Part shown: piece after piece, positions 60,797-64,000 of the stretch
How the letters are laid out: each line of letters opens with the position of its first letter
Position numbering within the stretch: the stretch's first letter is position 1
NCBI GenBank assembly: GCA_964019695.1
Contig: OZ026530.1
Span: 29,618,690 to 29,682,689 of the forward strand
Length of the DNA stretch: 64,000 nt
Origin: Loripinus fragilis
Lineage: Eukaryota > Mollusca > Bivalvia > Lucinida > Lucinidae
Direction of reading: 5' to 3'
Program-made: the position numbers and the translations under genes
Notes under the pieces: model-generated
Seen by the model: the letters and a program-made list of their open reading frames with translations, nothing else
Told to the model about the DNA's origin: nothing
The model's database searches: none

Positions 60797-60900
60797 TTGT
60801 TTTGTTTGTTTGTTTGATTTGATTCATTACGTCCCATCAACAATCTTTCAGTTAAACAGGGATGGGTCTTCCTGGGTCGAACCAGTACTAAGCCAGGATA
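60797..60900 (-). mobile_element. SINE, minus strand, 5'-truncated
   Basis: Read on the minus strand it runs from GGATAAATATC with TTAGTACTGGTTCGACCC to the tail CAAATCAAACAAAC. ATTTGCG flanks both sides. Confidence 0.82.
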
Positions 60901-60987
60901 AATATCATTTGCGTACAATTTGCATTTGATCTGGAACAAACTACTTTTTAAATTCTGTGTGCTGATATATTGTCGATTGGCACTCTA

Positions 60988-61100
60988 AGCAAATTCGTCT
61001 GCTGATAACCTTTGAAAACAGATTTGATCCAGATCAGGCCTGACATCTTGTCGTGTTTGAACTGGGTTTAAACAATTTTATATTCTGGTCGCATCTCTAA
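60988..61100. mobile_element. FB-1 fragment
   Basis: AATTCGTCTGCTGATAACCT, then CCAGATCAGGCCTGACATC, then GGGTTTAAAC. A second fragment (CAGTTTGGATCGAGCTCAGG) is at 61140. Confidence 0.6.
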
Positions 61101-61429
61101 AGAATGATAGCTTCGAGGTCGCAATTTACCTTTGAAAACAGTTTGGATCGAGCTCAGGCCCAACGACATTGGGTGCTGTGCTTTCAACCAATTTATGCCT
61201 AATAGTATTTCCTACCCTTATCATTCAGACGAATCTGTCTCCGTTTTAAGGGATGCTTGGTAGTGTAGTTTATTTCAAATTTAAATAGAAAATTAGGTAA
61301 GCAAACAGTATCTATCAGTGGAGACCCTGATCAGATGCCGCGTTTTGCAGCGTCTGATCTGGGTCTGTACAGTTTGCCTATGTCCCATAAAAAGACGCCA
61401 GGCTAATATGGGTTAATGTGTTCTTGGGG

Positions 61430-62515
61430 CCTCCCAGGGGGAGTCTGTGCTCCCTTGCTCCCTTAAAATAATGCATTGATCTCCCAAAATCCCTGAAAAA
61501 AAATCTCAGCTCCCTGAAAGTATTTTGTCTTGCTTCACAAATCCCTAAAATTAATACAGCTTCTCCCCAAATCCCACAAAATATAAGCCAATTTTCCCTA
61601 AAGTGTATTTTTCTCTCCGTAGGATTAAAATCACATACTTAAAAACTTTGAAGCAATACGCAAGCACATTACTTAATGTTCACTAAGTATTTGGCGTCAT
61701 ACATGTAAGACAGAGCTAAGCCAAATAAAACATGACATATATAATTATTTTAATGTAGCTCAAAGTTGAGGTCATCCTTAAAATGCGTTTGCTGTACCTG
61801 GTAGGGTAGCTATGTAGGTGTGCTCTCTAGATTAATTGTTTAAAATTAGAGACAGACCATTTGCTTTTCTGGTTAGAGGGAGAGAGGGGCATTTCGTTGT
61901 TCCAACAGCTTAAACTTGAATATTTTTCAAAAAAAAAGTGAAAGCATTTAATTTTTGGTAACTGTACAAAGTCTTTTTACAATTCGATCAGCATCCTTCA
62001 AAGTTTTAATAAAAATCAGTGAGTTAACTAGAGGGAGTGCGCATGTAGCCCTGTAAGGATGAGGAATGACACTTGTGCTAGGGGGGTCCCGGGGCATGCT
62101 CATCCGTGAAGTTTTGAAAAAAGGTGCTATCTGGTGCATTCTGAGCGTTCCGAAATAATCAACCTAAAAATCAACAACTCTAGGGATAATAAATCAACAA
62201 CAACAAAAATCATTCGGCATATTTTTCTTTGATCAATCTAGATGTGCATGTAAATAAACAAAAACATTTTATTAAGGGGGTCTTGGGGGCATGAGTCCCC
62301 CCCCCCCCCCGAAGCATTTTTTTTTAAAACTAACAAAATGGAGGCTTTTCCTTTAAGATGAAATTTTATATATATAAATATTTTTTTGCTTTTTGGCAGT
62401 GCTCACTAAATCCCCAAAACTATGAGCTTGCTCCCCAGATCCCCTAAAATAATTACCAGTGCTCCCCAGCTGCCTGAAAAGAAATAGCTATTCTCCCCAA
62501 ACCCCTGGGGGCCAG
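61430..62515. mobile_element. 1.1-kb TIR element with CTCCC-rich flanks
   Basis: The left end TGGGGCCTCCCAGGGG and the right end, read on the minus strand, TGGCCCCCAGGGGTTTGG are inverted. Both sides continue into repeated GCTCCC and CCCCAAATCCC phrases. A C15 tract is at 62298. A minus-strand open frame at 62139-61948 has no domain I recognise. Confidence 0.65.
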
Positions 62516-62665
62516 ATCTTGCGGTCTTGTAGCTGTCTGTGCTCTATGCGTTTTCCTCATGGTATCCTATTTGGCATATCTTGGCCATATTCACGTGTTT
62601 AATTATATTTTATTAATATTGAGTATTACTAAACAGTTTCCCTAAGTGCGACAGACATAACACAT

Positions 62666-62767
62666 TACCCAGCAGGCACATGTCGTCGTATTGACGTTAA
62701 TGTGACGTCATTACATCACATTGACGTCGACACGGCGTTCCTTTTTTGTTCTGTGTCTGCTGGGTAT
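62666..62767. mobile_element. ~100-bp MITE with TACCCAGCAGGCACA ends
   Basis: TACCCAGCAGGCACA faces TGTGTCTGCTGGGTA. The inner part is rich in GACGT (TTGACGTTAATGTGACGTCA). A similar ACCCAGCAGGCAC terminus is common among metazoan MITEs. Confidence 0.82.
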
Positions 62768-63038
62768 GGACAGCCAGTATTCAAGCCAATGATGCTGACT
62801 TCAGAGTTATTTGTTAATTTGCTGAAATTTGTGTTTCATACAAATTCAAACGTTTTAATTCAGTCGAGTCGAATAAGCAAATCGTAGGCCGTTATTTTAT
62901 TCACTAGAAACCCGAGTTTCTTATACTTCAACAACAAACGACTCTAGGGCGGAGATTTCGTACCAGTAAAATGTATTTAAGCCCCTAGTGGCTTACACTG
63001 CTGTCGGTTCTAAGGCGGCGGCTCTGTTGTTGTTGATT

Positions 63039-63246
63039 TGTTTGTTTGTTTGATTTGATTCTTTACGTCCCTTCAACAATCTTTCAGTTATAAAGGGACG
63101 GGTCTTCCTGGGTTGAACCAGTACTTATAAGCTAGGATTAATGTTCTTGCTCAAGGACACAACACAGTGACGCCGGTGAGGCTCGAACCCGCGGCCCTTC
63201 GGTCTCGAGTCAAGCACTCTACCATCGAGCCACTGCGCTCCCTCAA
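63039..63246 (-). mobile_element. SINE, minus strand, full length
   Basis: Read on the minus strand it starts GAGGGAGCGCAGTGGCTCG, with B box GGGTTCGAGCCTCACCGG and tail AATCAAATCAAACAAACAAA. TTGTTGTTGATT at 63027-63038 and 63247-63258 is an exact 12-bp target duplication. Confidence 0.92.
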
Positions 63247-63258
63247 TTGTTGTTGATT

Positions 63259-63725
63259 CATTGTTTATTGTTACTCCCATTGTGGTAGTCTGTAATTTTT
63301 CAATGTTTTGTTGTACGTAACTATCCATTCTGTCCTTTCTAGTTTGCAATCATCTTGATTGTGAAGGGAGAGCTGGTTGTTTTGCTTGGTTTGTCTTGCT
63401 GGTGCCTCGTGATTGATGTGTGGCTCTTCCTCGCGGTGCCATGAGTTTGTCTGCAGTTTGTGATTGTGGTATTTCTTGATCATACTCACTTACTTTTTTC
63501 CTATAATCACAACGTATAACTACAAAGCCGTGCATTTTATTAATACGCTCACGCGCAAAGGTAAACGTTTTGTAATTGGGTATCTAACTGTTTGCATGCT
63601 GGTATACTCTGCTGTGCCTGAAAAATCGCACCGAAAGTCGTAGACAAATGAATCGCACGATGCCCGTGGCAAATGTACTTGGGACATACGAGATTAAATT
63701 ATATATATCTACGCTATGCAAGAAA
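63259..63725. other. Non-coding, nothing recognised
   Basis: Open frames of 60-70 codons on the minus strand overlap each other and lack any family signal. Confidence 0.45.
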
Positions 63726-63729
63726 TAAG

Positions 63730-64000
63730 GCCCCGAGGGTATAAAACTTTTTTCATGTTCAACTCAACTGAGCACAAACGTTATCATGCTCATAAATGTT
63801 AAAATGCTGACAATTGTTTGCATTTTAATATTTATTACCATGATACATACTTTGGGTGTATGCAAGATGCAGGGGTGTGGAAATATTAAAATTATATACT
63901 AGTCCAGGGACAAATAAAGGGCCATAATGTACTTGTCCAAAGAAAATGTTATTTGTCCGAAAGAACAGATTAGCTTAAACCTTTCTGTGCTTAAACAATT
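63730..64000. mobile_element. TIR element with GAGGGTATAAAACTTTTTTC end (second copy)
   Basis: It shares the TTTTTTCATGTTCAACTCAA end and TCATAAATGTTAAAATGC, then GACAATTGTTTGCATTTTAA, with 52604-53073. No SINE is present at the matching point. It may run off the window. Confidence 0.68.

Noticed and set aside
61948..62139. Minus-strand ORF (63 codons) as a gene
   Set aside because: It lies inside a TIR element, starts at an arbitrary ATG and has no recognisable family.

Overview
This is eukaryotic nuclear DNA, AT-rich and packed with repeats. The short phased exons, GT-AG introns, tRNA-derived SINEs, foldback MITEs and simple tandem arrays suggest an invertebrate, most probably a bivalve mollusc. 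That placement is an inference from the type of repeats; no marker gene here fixes the species.

The one cellular gene I can support is dymeclin (DYM), on the + strand from 5560 to 38028. I reconstructed 13 consecutive coding exons from splice sites and codon phase, using the known human dymeclin protein as guide. They join without a frame break into about 582 residues ending at a stop codon at 38026-38028. This covers roughly the C-terminal 85 % of the protein; the exons for the first ~95 residues are not visible and probably lie left of the window.

The striking feature is what has happened at the exon edges. At four exons a short segment spanning the splice junction (about 75-130 nt of exon plus 12-34 nt of intron) has been tandemly amplified: a 90-bp unit x13 at the first exon's donor, 115 bp x20 at the sixth exon's acceptor, 121 bp x6 at the eighth exon's acceptor and 145 bp x21 at the eleventh exon's donor. 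Four further single duplications follow the same rule at the ends of exons 5, 6, 9 and 13. Only the outermost copy, the one joined to the rest of its exon, gives an open frame. The other copies form ranks of decoy 5' or 3' splice sites inside introns. Several arrays were later split by transposons (a 2.4-kb TIR element, a hAT MITE with an 8-bp target duplication, a 241-bp MITE).

Layout: 1-1485, a broken non-LTR retrotransposon on the minus strand; 1486-5300, repeats rich in AGGTCA half-sites; 5560-38028, DYM with introns full of SINEs, foldback MITEs and minisatellites, including an A/T-rich higher-order minisatellite abutting exon 7; 38029-45280, MITE and SINE territory; 45286-50053, a Ty3/gypsy retrotransposon on the minus strand with an intact 1444-codon gag-pol ORF, 5-bp target duplication and unequal LTRs; 50054-56790, SINEs, near-perfect hairpins, a three-deep nested insertion and a 91-bp satellite; 56795-58850, a second copy of the TIR element that split the first DYM array; 58850-64000, a minisatellite apparently derived from a MITE arm, a long foldback element, and two weak first-exon-like ATGGCGGAC sites. 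No convincing second cellular gene was found.
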